Shown piece after piece: positions 17,594-24,716 of a stretch of DNA of 64,000 nucleotides. Position numbers and translations under genes: made by a program. The first letter of the stretch is position 1. Every line of letters starts with the position of its first letter. A model generated the notes under the pieces. That model searched no databases and had not been told where the DNA came from. It saw nothing but the letters and a program-made list of their open reading frames with translations. Source of the DNA: Rhizobium sp. Root274 (GTDB taxonomy: Bacteria; Pseudomonadota; Alphaproteobacteria; Rhizobiales; Rhizobiaceae). The stretch is from the NCBI RefSeq assembly GCF_001429245.1, contig NZ_LMJE01000001.1, forward strand, positions 1,248,309 through 1,312,308, read 5' to 3'.

Positions 17594-18937
17594 ATGAATT
17601 CGTCCCCCTCCCCCATCCGGACCTTCTCCGTCACCAACCGATCCGTTCTTGCGATCGCCGTGCCGATGACGCTCGGCTTCGTTACCACGCCCCTTTTGGG
17701 CCTGACCGACACCGCCGTGGTCGGACGTTCCGGCTCAGCCGAAGCCTTGGCCGGCCTTGCCATTGCCGCTGCGCTCTTCGACCTCTTGTTCGCCAGCCTA
17801 AACTTCTTGCGCGCCTCAACGACGGCACTTGTGGCGCAGGCGCAGGGGCGTAGTGAAACGGGCGAGCTTTTCGCTGTCTTCTGGCGGTCGATCGCGCTCT
17901 CGATCGGTTTCGGGCTGTTGATTCTGATTGCGTCGCCTCTGATCGTCCGCGGCGGCCCAGCCCTGATGGGCGCCACCGGAGAGGTCCATTCGGCGGCGGC
18001 GACGTATATCGGCATCCGCATTCTGTCCGCGCCGGTCACGCTTGCCAATTTCACCCTGCTTGGCTTCGTGCTCGGACGCGGGCTGGGGTCCATCGGACTG
18101 GCGCTGCAGATCCTGCTCAACGGCGTCAACATCGTCATGTCGATCCTGCTCGGCCTTACCTTCGGCTACGGCATTGCCGGGGTTGCCTGGGGAACGGTGA
18201 TCGGCGAAACCGTCGCCATGCTGGCCGGCATCGGTTTCATCTTCTGGCGTTATGGCGCAGCGGCTATGCCCCGCCTTACGATGCTGAACGACGGTGCTAA
18301 ACTGATGGCGCTCTTCCGGCTCAACCGTGACATTCTCATCCGCACCTTCTCGCTGATCACGGCTTTCACCGTGATGACCCGCATCGGCTCCGGCTTCGGC
18401 GCGGTGACACTGGCCGCCAATGCGGTGCTGATGAACTTCTTCATGATCTCGAGCTTCTACCTCGACGGCATGGCGACCGCCGCCGAACAGATTGTCGGCG
18501 AGGCCGTCGGTGCGCGGTATCGACCTGCATTCCTGAGGGCGGTGCGCCTCACCGGGCTGTGGTCCTTCGGTCTGGCTGTCGCGAGCCTCGGCTTCTTCCT
18601 CGCTTTCGGCGACGCGATCATCGCCTTCATCACGACCGCCGGCGAAGTCAGGACGCTTGCCGAAACCTACCTGCCCTATGCGGCGCTGACCGCGCTCACC
18701 GGCGCGCTTGCCTTCCAGATGGACGGCGTCTTTATCGGCGCCACCTGGTCGTCCGAGATGCGCAACATGATGATCCTCGCGCTTCTCGGCTACCTCGCGA
18801 GCGCCGCCGTTCTCGTGCCGCTTCTCGGCAATCACGGGCTCTGGATGGCGCTCAACGTCTTCCTGGCGCTCCGCGGCCTGCTGCTCCTGTCACGGCTCAA
18901 GGCGAAGGCCGATCAGACCTTCGCGGAGAGCCAATGA
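17594..18937 (+). CDS. MATE-family efflux transporter (DinF-like)
   Basis: The 447-residue protein has twelve predicted membrane segments in two homologous halves. The N-terminal block VLAIAVPMTLGFVTTPLLGLTDTAVVGR is the signature of the DinF-like branch of MATE sodium- or proton-driven multidrug exporters. The second half has the matching FSLITAFTVMTRIGSGFGAVTLAANAVLMN. The ATG at 17594 has GGAG seven bases upstream. Its last 25 bases overlap the end of pyrD on the opposite strand. Confidence 0.9.
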   Translation: MNSSPSPIRTFSVTNRSVLAIAVPMTLGFVTTPLLGLTDTAVVGRSGSAEALAGLAIAAALFDLLFASLNFLRASTTALVAQAQGRSETGELFAVFWRSIALSIGFGLLILIASPLIVRGGPALMGATGEVHSAAATYIGIRILSAPVTLANFTLLGFVLGRGLGSIGLALQILLNGVNIVMSILLGLTFGYGIAGVAWGTVIGETVAMLAGIGFIFWRYGAAAMPRLTMLNDGAKLMALFRLNRDILIRTFSLITAFTVMTRIGSGFGAVTLAANAVLMNFFMISSFYLDGMATAAEQIVGEAVGARYRPAFLRAVRLTGLWSFGLAVASLGFFLAFGDAIIAFITTAGEVRTLAETYLPYAALTALTGALAFQMDGVFIGATWSSEMRNMMILALLGYLASAAVLVPLLGNHGLWMALNVFLALRGLLLLSRLKAKADQTFAESQ

Positions 18938-20001
18938 TCGAGCCGCGTGTCGCGCAAATCGCGGATGTTCGACACGCCCTCGCGGTCGAGGATTGCGGAA
19001 AGCCCCTTGATAATACGGCCGGGAAGCGCCGGGCCTTCATAGACCATGCAGGAATAGAGCTGGACAAGATCCGCACCTGCCCGGATCTTCTCGAGTGCTG
19101 TTTCGGCCGATGACACACCCCCGACACCGATGATCGGGAGGGCGGCACCGACGCGCTTACGCATGCGCGCCAAGACCGCTGTCGACTTGTCGAAGAGCGG
19201 CGCCCCGGACAGTCCCCCCGCCTCTCCGGCATGGGTGCGGTCGGTGAGGTCATCGCGTGACAGCGTCGTGTTGGAAACGATCAGGCCATCGAGATCATGG
19301 GCGAGCGCCACTTCGGCAATGTCGTCCAAACCTTCCTCGGTGAGGTCCGGCGCGATCTTCAGGAAGACCGGCAGGCGTTTGCCGGCCCGGATCGCCTCCT
19401 CTTTGCGGGCGGCCAGCACGGCCGAGAGGAGCGCATCGAGGCTCTCCTTGGCCTGCAGGTCGCGCAGACCCGGGGTGTTGGGGGAGGAGATATTGGCGGT
19501 GAAATACCCGGCGACCGAATAGAAGCGGCGGATCCCGGCGACATAATCGGCCACGCGGTCTGCCGCATCCTTGTTGGCACCGATATTGACGCCGACGATT
19601 CCGGGGCGGTTGCCTCTGGCCGATAGCCGCGCGAGCGCCGCATCGTGGCCTTCGTTGTTGAAGCCGAGGCGATTGATCACGGCGCGATCGCGCTCCAACC
19701 GGAAGATGCGCGGCTTCGGATTGCCGGACTGGGCCTTGGGCGTCAGCGTGCCGACTTCGGCGAAACCGAAGCCGAGCGAGAGCAGCGCATCCGGCACTTC
19801 GGCATTCTTGTCATATCCGGCGGCCATGCCGAGCGGGTTTGGAAAGCGGATGCCGGCAACGGTCTGGGCAAGGCGCGGATCGGCAGCGGTCCGGCAGGCA
19901 GGTACGAGGCCCGTCTTCAGGCCTGCGATCGACAGGCCATGGGCCGTCTCGGCGTCGAAGAGGAAGAGGCCGCGACGGCCGAGCGAGAAAAGATCGGGCA
20001 T
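18913..20001 (-). CDS. pyrD: Dihydroorotate dehydrogenase (quinone), class 2
   Basis: At 362 residues with an N-terminal membrane-associating helix (LFSLGRRGLFLFDAETAHGL), this is the class 2, quinone-linked enzyme. It oxidises dihydroorotate to orotate in pyrimidine synthesis. FMN and substrate motifs are clear: GMAAGYDKNA, NRLGFNNEGHD, GVNIGANKD, NISSPNTPGLRDLQ (catalytic Ser region), LIVSNTTLSR and IGVGGVSSAE. The small DUF952 gene lies three bases upstream on the same strand, a common pairing in alphaproteobacteria, so they are cotranscribed. The 3' end overlaps the convergent MATE gene by 25 bases. Confidence 0.95.
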   Translation of the reverse strand: MPDLFSLGRRGLFLFDAETAHGLSIAGLKTGLVPACRTAADPRLAQTVAGIRFPNPLGMAAGYDKNAEVPDALLSLGFGFAEVGTLTPKAQSGNPKPRIFRLERDRAVINRLGFNNEGHDAALARLSARGNRPGIVGVNIGANKDAADRVADYVAGIRRFYSVAGYFTANISSPNTPGLRDLQAKESLDALLSAVLAARKEEAIRAGKRLPVFLKIAPDLTEEGLDDIAEVALAHDLDGLIVSNTTLSRDDLTDRTHAGEAGGLSGAPLFDKSTAVLARMRKRVGAALPIIGVGGVSSAETALEKIRAGADLVQLYSCMVYEGPALPGRIIKGLSAILDREGVSNIRDLRDTRLDHWLSAKV

Positions 20002-20004
20002 CGG

Positions 20005-20358
20005 TCAAGCCTCCTTCATGTCGGCGGGAAACACATGGAGGCCGTCTGCCCTGAGCGGCAGCGGCTTTTCCCAGAGCACGGCATCGAGCGGCAGATCGGC
20101 AAACAGATGGGGGAAAAGATCGCCGCCGCGCGACGGCTCCCATTTCAAGGCATCTCCAAAGACCGTGGCATCTACCGCCACCAGCACCAGGTCCGCTTCG
20201 CCGGCAAAATGCAACCGCGCGGTCTCAACGGCCTGTGACCCGGTGGAGAAATGGATGTAGCCGTCCTTCAGGTCGATCGGAGCGCCCCGGAAAACACCCT
20301 CTTGCCGGGCCTGTCGCCACAATTCCTGCGGCACAATCTTGTATATGGTTTTCACCAT
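20005..20358 (-). CDS. DUF952-family protein
   Basis: This 117-residue cytosolic protein has the DUF952 core: YKIVPQELWRQARQEGVFRG, DLKDGYIHFSTGSQAVETA and LVLVAVDATVFGDALKWEPSRGG. The conserved HFST and the final DLPLDAVLWEKPL are typical. Molecular function is unknown. The ATG at 20358 has an AGAGGAG ribosome site. It is probably the first gene of the pair with pyrD, three bases downstream. Confidence 0.85.
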   Translation of the reverse strand: MVKTIYKIVPQELWRQARQEGVFRGAPIDLKDGYIHFSTGSQAVETARLHFAGEADLVLVAVDATVFGDALKWEPSRGGDLFPHLFADLPLDAVLWEKPLPLRADGLHVFPADMKEA

Positions 20359-20462
20359 GGTCCGGCTCCTCTCTCGATGATCAGGCGTCGGGCTGCGGTT
20401 TGCCGCAAACCGCGCCAAAAGTCCACGCCGCAGGCTGTGGTCCCGATCAAGAGGAGGTCACC

Positions 20463-20897
20463 ATGCGTTTTTCCCAACCCGCAATTCTGCTGCTCACGGT
20501 CACAAGTCTCGCTCCATTGCTGTTCGCCGCACCGGTCCTGGCTCAGGACGGTGTGGCCGACCGCTACATTCTGGAAAAATCCGAGAGTGGCTTCGTCCGG
20601 CTCGACCGTCAGACCGGGGCGGTCACGCTTTGCACCGAGGCTGAGGGAACTCTGACCTGCCGGATGGGCGCCGATGAACGCGCGGCCTATGATGCCGATC
20701 TCGCCCGGCTGGAGAAGCGCGTTGAGGCACTGGAACAGCAACTGGCCAGTGGACGCCCGGCCGCCAGCGCGCCCTTGCCGAGCGATGCCGAAATCGACCG
20801 GTCAATCGGCATCATGGAACGCTTCATGCGCGCCTTCTTCAATCTGATGCAAGAATTCCGGGGCGAAGAGGACAGGCCCTCGCCAGATGGAACCTGA
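20463..20897 (+). CDS. Secreted hypothetical protein with short coiled coil
   Basis: I do not recognise a named family. The 144-residue product has a signal peptide ending LFAAPVLAQD, a short domain with the sequence YILEKSESGFVRLDRQTGAVTLC (one Cys pair, C52-C60 region), then a heptad-like helix RLEKRVEALEQQLASG and an amphipathic C-terminal helix. The strong AAGAGGAGGT ribosome site before the ATG at 20463 and the coding pattern support a real gene. Related proteins of this layout occur in rhizobia as hypothetical periplasmic proteins. It is followed by a response regulator 119 bases away. Confidence 0.7.
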   Translation: MRFSQPAILLLTVTSLAPLLFAAPVLAQDGVADRYILEKSESGFVRLDRQTGAVTLCTEAEGTLTCRMGADERAAYDADLARLEKRVEALEQQLASGRPAASAPLPSDAEIDRSIGIMERFMRAFFNLMQEFRGEEDRPSPDGT

Positions 20898-21016
20898 CGC
20901 CTATGGCACTGCGTGTGCCATTCTTTGCACAACCATTGTCTAGTGCCGCAGCAGGCGCTAAAAGAAGAAGACGCGATCACGCGCAAATGACATCGCTCTT
21001 GGGAGGGGGCTTTGAC

Positions 21017-21664
21017 ATGGCTGCATCGACCTTCATCATCGCTGACGATCATCCGCTGTTCCGCGGCGCGCTGCGCCAGGCGGTCACGGGCATAGACGGA
21101 AACCAGACCATCATTGAGGCGGGCGATTTCGAGGCGGCGCGCAAGGCTGCCGCCAGTCATCCCGATGCCGATCTCATGCTGCTCGATCTTGCCATGCCGG
21201 GCGTTTCCGGTTTTTCCGGCCTGATGGCGCTTCGGGCGGAATTCGCCAGCCTGCCGCTGGTCATCGTATCTGCGACCGACGATCCCGTCACCATCCGCCG
21301 CGCACTGGAGCTCGGCGCCTCGGGCTTCATCTCGAAATCGGCCGGCATCGAGGACATCCGGGCCGGAATCCAGTCGGTTCTGGAAGGCGATATCGCAACG
21401 CCCGCCAGTTATACCGGTGGCCAGGAGACCGACCCTGATGTCGCCGACCTGATCAACCGCCTGCGCACGCTCACGCCGCAGCAGAGCCGCGTGCTCGGCA
21501 TGCTGGGCGAAGGCCTGCTCAACAAGCAGATTGCCTATGAGCTCGGCGTCTCGGAGGCAACGATCAAGGCTCATGTCTCGGCGATCCTGTTGAAGCTCAA
21601 GGTCGACAGCCGGACCCAGGCGGTCATCCAGCTCGGCAAGATCAACATGGCGATGGTGGCCTGA
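21017..21664 (+). CDS. NarL/LuxR-family response regulator
   Basis: The 215-residue protein has a receiver domain (residues ~5-120) with the acidic pair in IIADDHPLFR, the phospho-acceptor Asp in LMLLDLAMPGVSG and the Lys in SGFISKSAG. A LuxR-type helix-turn-helix follows (~145-205: LTPQQSRVLGMLGEGLLNKQIAYELGVSEATIKAHVSAIL). The ATG at 21017 has GGGAGGGGG upstream. No partner kinase is in the window, so it is an orphan here. It resembles the small alphaproteobacterial regulators of motility or quorum-type control, but the target is unknown. Confidence 0.9.
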   Translation: MAASTFIIADDHPLFRGALRQAVTGIDGNQTIIEAGDFEAARKAAASHPDADLMLLDLAMPGVSGFSGLMALRAEFASLPLVIVSATDDPVTIRRALELGASGFISKSAGIEDIRAGIQSVLEGDIATPASYTGGQETDPDVADLINRLRTLTPQQSRVLGMLGEGLLNKQIAYELGVSEATIKAHVSAILLKLKVDSRTQAVIQLGKINMAMVA

Positions 21665-21786
21665 TCAACCTTTCTCGTTGAGGATTTTATTCCTTTTCGC
21701 TTTACTCTGCGGCCCCGCTCCAGTATGGTTCTGCCGACTGCCGGACAGGACCCATCCGACCTGCCGGTTAACGGTGGGGCGCGAAA

Positions 21787-22455
21787 ATGCTTTCGCATGA
21801 CAGCATATGGGCCGCGATTGACAGGCTGGCGGAGCAGCACGCGCTGACGCCTTCCGGTCTCGCACGCCGTGCTGGGCTCGACCCCACTTCGTTCAACAAA
21901 TCCAAGCGCGTCGGCGCCGACGGCCGCATGCGCTGGCCCTCCACCGAATCCATCTCCAAGGTGCTGGAGGCAACCGGCGCCAGCTTGGATCAGTTCATGC
22001 GCTACGTCTCGCCGGACAGCCTGCGCGCAAGCCAGTTGCCGGAGGGATCTTTTCCGCCGCAGGCAAGCTCGATCCCCCTGCTCGGCATGGCCCAGGCGGG
22101 TGCGGGCGGGTTTTTCGACGACGGTGGATTTCCGGCCGGCCAGGGCTGGGATCTGGTCGAGTTTCCGGCAGCGCCCGGGCGCAACAACGGGGTCTATGCG
22201 CTCGAAGTGCAGGGCGAGAGCATGAAGCCGCTCTATCGGGACGGTGACATCCTGATCGTCGAGCCGGGCGCCCAGGTCAGGCGCGGCGATCGCGTCGTGG
22301 TCAAGACCCGCGAAGGCGAGGTCATGGCCAAGATCCTTGCCCGCCAGAGCGCCAAGACGATCGAGTTGCAGTCGCTCAATCCGGAACACCCGCCGCGCAG
22401 TCTTGAGATGAGCGATGTGGAATGGGTGGCGCGGATCATCTGGGCCAGCCAGTAG
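21787..22455 (+). CDS. XRE/S24-type transcriptional regulator (LexA/CI-like autoprotease)
   Basis: The 222-residue protein has an N-terminal helix-turn-helix (~residues 8-70, TPSGLARRAGLDPTSFNKSK) and a C-terminal S24 peptidase domain. Catalytic Ser145 lies in GESMKPLY and Lys182 in VMAKIL, 37 residues apart, the same spacing as Ser119/Lys156 in E. coli LexA. Ala-Gly pairs at 104-105 and 106-107 (MAQAGAGG) could be the self-cleavage site. There are no phage genes nearby, so it looks like a chromosomal regulator, not a prophage remnant. It precedes the nuclease-like gene by 12 bases, so the two probably share a transcript. Confidence 0.87.
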   Translation: MLSHDSIWAAIDRLAEQHALTPSGLARRAGLDPTSFNKSKRVGADGRMRWPSTESISKVLEATGASLDQFMRYVSPDSLRASQLPEGSFPPQASSIPLLGMAQAGAGGFFDDGGFPAGQGWDLVEFPAAPGRNNGVYALEVQGESMKPLYRDGDILIVEPGAQVRRGDRVVVKTREGEVMAKILARQSAKTIELQSLNPEHPPRSLEMSDVEWVARIIWASQ

Positions 22456-22467
22456 GAATTGGAACCT

Positions 22468-23190
22468 ATGCGACGGACCGCCACCATCATCGCGGGCGTG
22501 ATCGGCCTCCTCGTCTGGGGCTTCCTCGTCGTCACAGCCGGCCAGAGCTTCCGTGAGGATCCCGTCGATTACGACATGCAGGACCTCGACGTTCCCGATC
22601 CGGCAGAGCTCGACCTTCCGGATGTCAGTGCCGCGCCGCCCGCTGCTGCGGGGACATTGTCTCAAGATGCGGCCCTTGAGCCCTCTCGTCGGGTCCGCGC
22701 CATCGAGCCGCAGCAATTCGCCTCACCGGCTTTTGCCGATGCCGAGAACCTGGAGCGGGTCGAGGCGCGAGCGCCGCTTGCCGACCCGCCCAAGCGGGCC
22801 AAGGCCGCGGTGGTCCTCCTGCACCGGCCGACCAGTCTTCAGGCAGGCTTGATCGGCTTCGGTGCGGCGCAGACCGTCCGGCTGATCGATGTCACCCCCA
22901 CGGCGCTCGAACGCAGCTGTCCGGATGCCGGAGGCAGCGAATGGGCTTGCGGCGTGATGGCCCGAACCCAGCAGCGCCTCTTCATCCGCAACCGCTCGCT
23001 CGCCTGCGAAACCGCCAGCACCGTGTGGACCGGAGAGATCCGAACGCGCTGCTGGATCGGCCTGCAGGACGTCTCTGCCTGGCTTGCCAAACAGGGATGG
23101 GCGGAGGCCGAGCCGACGTCTTCTCTTGCCTCCCTCACCGAAATCGCCCGCGCCGAAAGACGCGGGCTTTTTGGTGATGCCGTACGCTAG
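22468..23190 (+). CDS. Membrane-anchored thermonuclease-like (SNase-fold) protein
   Basis: The 240-residue protein has an N-terminal membrane anchor (TATIIAGVIGLLVWGFLVVTAG), an acidic and proline-rich linker, and a C-terminal domain from about residue 115. That domain ends AWLAKQGWAEAE, then EIARAERRGLFGD, which matches the end of SNase-like domains (the A-x-x-G-L-W/F segment). The classical catalytic arginines are not clearly visible, so it may be degenerate. It contains an embedded terminator-like hairpin near its 3' end (23146-23172). It lies directly downstream of the S24 regulator. Confidence 0.6.
   Translation: MRRTATIIAGVIGLLVWGFLVVTAGQSFREDPVDYDMQDLDVPDPAELDLPDVSAAPPAAAGTLSQDAALEPSRRVRAIEPQQFASPAFADAENLERVEARAPLADPPKRAKAAVVLLHRPTSLQAGLIGFGAAQTVRLIDVTPTALERSCPDAGGSEWACGVMARTQQRLFIRNRSLACETASTVWTGEIRTRCWIGLQDVSAWLAKQGWAEAEPTSSLASLTEIARAERRGLFGDAVR
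23146..23172 (+). terminator. Intrinsic terminator-like hairpin inside the nuclease-like CDS
   Basis: GCCCGCG (23146-23152) pairs with CGCGGGC (23161-23167) and is followed by five T (23168-23172). The structure lies within the last 15 codons, so it would end the transcript at or before the stop codon at 23188-23190. Confidence 0.6.
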
Positions 23191-23330
23191 CACCAGCCCC
23201 ATTCCATCGAACTGCACCGGGCCGTTCCTAGCCGCGCCTTTCCCGTCCAGTGGCCGAAAGGCTGCGACATTGCTTGAAACGGGTCGTCATGCTCCCTACT
23301 CTTTCGCCAGCCAACAGGAACAAAAGACAG

Positions 23331-23744
23331 ATGAACAACCACGTTTCTCCGCAAGAAGCCCTGATCTTCGTCATGGTCATGGCGTCTGCGGTCGACAATG
23401 CCATGGCCGAAACCGAACTCAAGCGGATCGGCCAGCTGATCGACATTCTTCCGGTCTTCGACGATTTCGAGAAGGATCAGTTGATCGAGGTCTCGCAGCG
23501 CTGCGCGAAACTTCTTTCGGGGCCTGAAGGTCTTGATATTGCGCTGGAGACGATCCGCGACGCGCTGCCGGAATTTCTGCGGGAAACGGCCTATGCACTG
23601 GCGGTGGAAATCATTGCCGTCGATCTGTCGGTCAAGCCGGAAGAACTGCGCCTGCTGCAATTGCTGCGCGACCGCTTCGAACTCGACAAGCTCACTTGTG
23701 CCGCCTTGGAGCGCAGTGCCTCGGCCCGCTATCGCCGCGCCTGA
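23331..23744 (+). CDS. TerB-family (tellurite-resistance-like) protein
   Basis: The 137-residue, all-helical protein starts at the ATG at 23331. The conserved TerB-like features are ALIFVMVMASAVDNAMAETELKRIGQLIDIL near the N-terminus (acidic metal-binding type helix) and AVEIIAVDLSVKPEELRLLQLLRDRFELD near the C-terminus. Stand-alone TerB-like proteins of this size are common in rhizobia and need not give tellurite resistance. It converges with the solute-binding protein gene, whose stop lies 24 bases beyond. Confidence 0.8.
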   Translation: MNNHVSPQEALIFVMVMASAVDNAMAETELKRIGQLIDILPVFDDFEKDQLIEVSQRCAKLLSGPEGLDIALETIRDALPEFLRETAYALAVEIIAVDLSVKPEELRLLQLLRDRFELDKLTCAALERSASARYRRA

Positions 23745-23768
23745 CGGGGCTCTGCCGGAAGTCCGAGC

Positions 23769-24686
23769 TCAATAAAGGCCGGCCGGGAAATATCGCAGGT
23801 AAATCTCTTCGAGCCGCCCGTTTTTCGACAGGGCGGCCAGGGCACTTTCCAGCGCTGCAGCAAGGCTGTCGTCCTTGCCTGCGACCATGATGGTCATGCC
23901 TTCGCCCAGATGGTTTTCCGAGAGATAGGCGCCGTCGAGGAAGGCGCAACAATTGCCAGCGGCCGGGCTCTGCATCCAGAAGGACAGTTGCAGCGCATCG
24001 GCAAAAACCGCATCGATCCGCTTGTCTCTCAGCGCCTCCATCAGCGTGTCGCGATCCTTGAACGGAACAGCGCGGATGTCCGGGAAGAAGGTCTTCAGCA
24101 TGGCCGCATGCGCCGTGTCCTTAACGACGCCGACCGGGCGACCGAAGAGGTCTTGCGCACCGGTGCCGGCGGGATACTGTTTCCGGTCGACGAGAAAGCG
24201 CGCAGGCAAAAGCAGGTAAGGACGCGTAAACCGGAAACGCTTGCGCAATTCAGGCGTCACCGCAACGCCCGCAAGTACCGCCTCACCCTGCCCCGCGTCG
24301 AGCGCATCGGCAAGTTGTTCGTAAGGCAGCGCCTGGATCTGACAGCGCGCCTGCATCGCCAGCTCTTCGCAAAGGGCGCGGGCGAGATCGACATGGAAAC
24401 CGGAGAGACGGTCGGCCTGGTCGGTGAAGTTGAAGGGCGGAAAATCCGTTGTTGTCAGGAAGCGCAGACGCAGCATGCCGCTCACATCCGGACGCACCAA
24501 TCGTTCACGCGCATCGAAGAGCACGGGCAGGTCTGCTGCCTGAGCCTGAGCCTGAGCCTGGGCCTGTGCCTGTGCCTGTGCTGGGCCGACCGGCAGGAAG
24601 GGTACAAGGAACAGCATCGCCAGCCCTTGGCACAACCCCTTGAAATCTAGGGATGTAACTTTTACGCGCATCTCTATCATCATCAA
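23769..24686 (-). CDS. Periplasmic amino-acid-type solute-binding protein (SBP family 3)
   Basis: The 305-residue precursor has a hydrophobic signal (LAMLFLVPFLPVGPAQA) followed by an unusual run of about seven Ala-Gln dipeptides. The body fits SBP_bac_3: LRFLTTTDFPPFNFTDQADRLSGFHVDLARALC at the start, LRKRFRFTRPYLLLPARFLV and GRPVGVVKDTAH. Two-lobed proteins of this type bind amino acids or act as sensors. No ABC permease or ATPase adjoins it, so it may be an orphan receptor or serve a distant transporter. Several ATGs lie at the start (24686-24671); which is used is not settled. It is divergent from the glycosyltransferase. Confidence 0.78.
   Translation of the reverse strand: MMMIEMRVKVTSLDFKGLCQGLAMLFLVPFLPVGPAQAQAQAQAQAQAQAADLPVLFDARERLVRPDVSGMLRLRFLTTTDFPPFNFTDQADRLSGFHVDLARALCEELAMQARCQIQALPYEQLADALDAGQGEAVLAGVAVTPELRKRFRFTRPYLLLPARFLVDRKQYPAGTGAQDLFGRPVGVVKDTAHAAMLKTFFPDIRAVPFKDRDTLMEALRDKRIDAVFADALQLSFWMQSPAAGNCCAFLDGAYLSENHLGEGMTIMVAGKDDSLAAALESALAALSKNGRLEEIYLRYFPAGLY
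24538..24579. repeat. Hexanucleotide tandem repeat in a signal peptide region (Ala-Gln run)
   Basis: Seven GCCTGN-G-type hexamers in a row: three GCCTGA, one GCCTGG and three GCCTGT. On the coding (minus) strand they give alternating Gln and Ala codons at the end of the signal sequence. Gain or loss of units would keep the frame. Confidence 0.85.
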
Positions 24687-24716
24687 CCGGGTGAGTGGGG
24701 GCGTCGTCGTAATCCG

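Noticed and set aside
24538-24579. Phase variation of the solute-binding protein by repeat slippage
   Set aside because: The repeat unit is six bases, so changes keep the reading frame. An on/off switch is not expected, although length variation remains possible.
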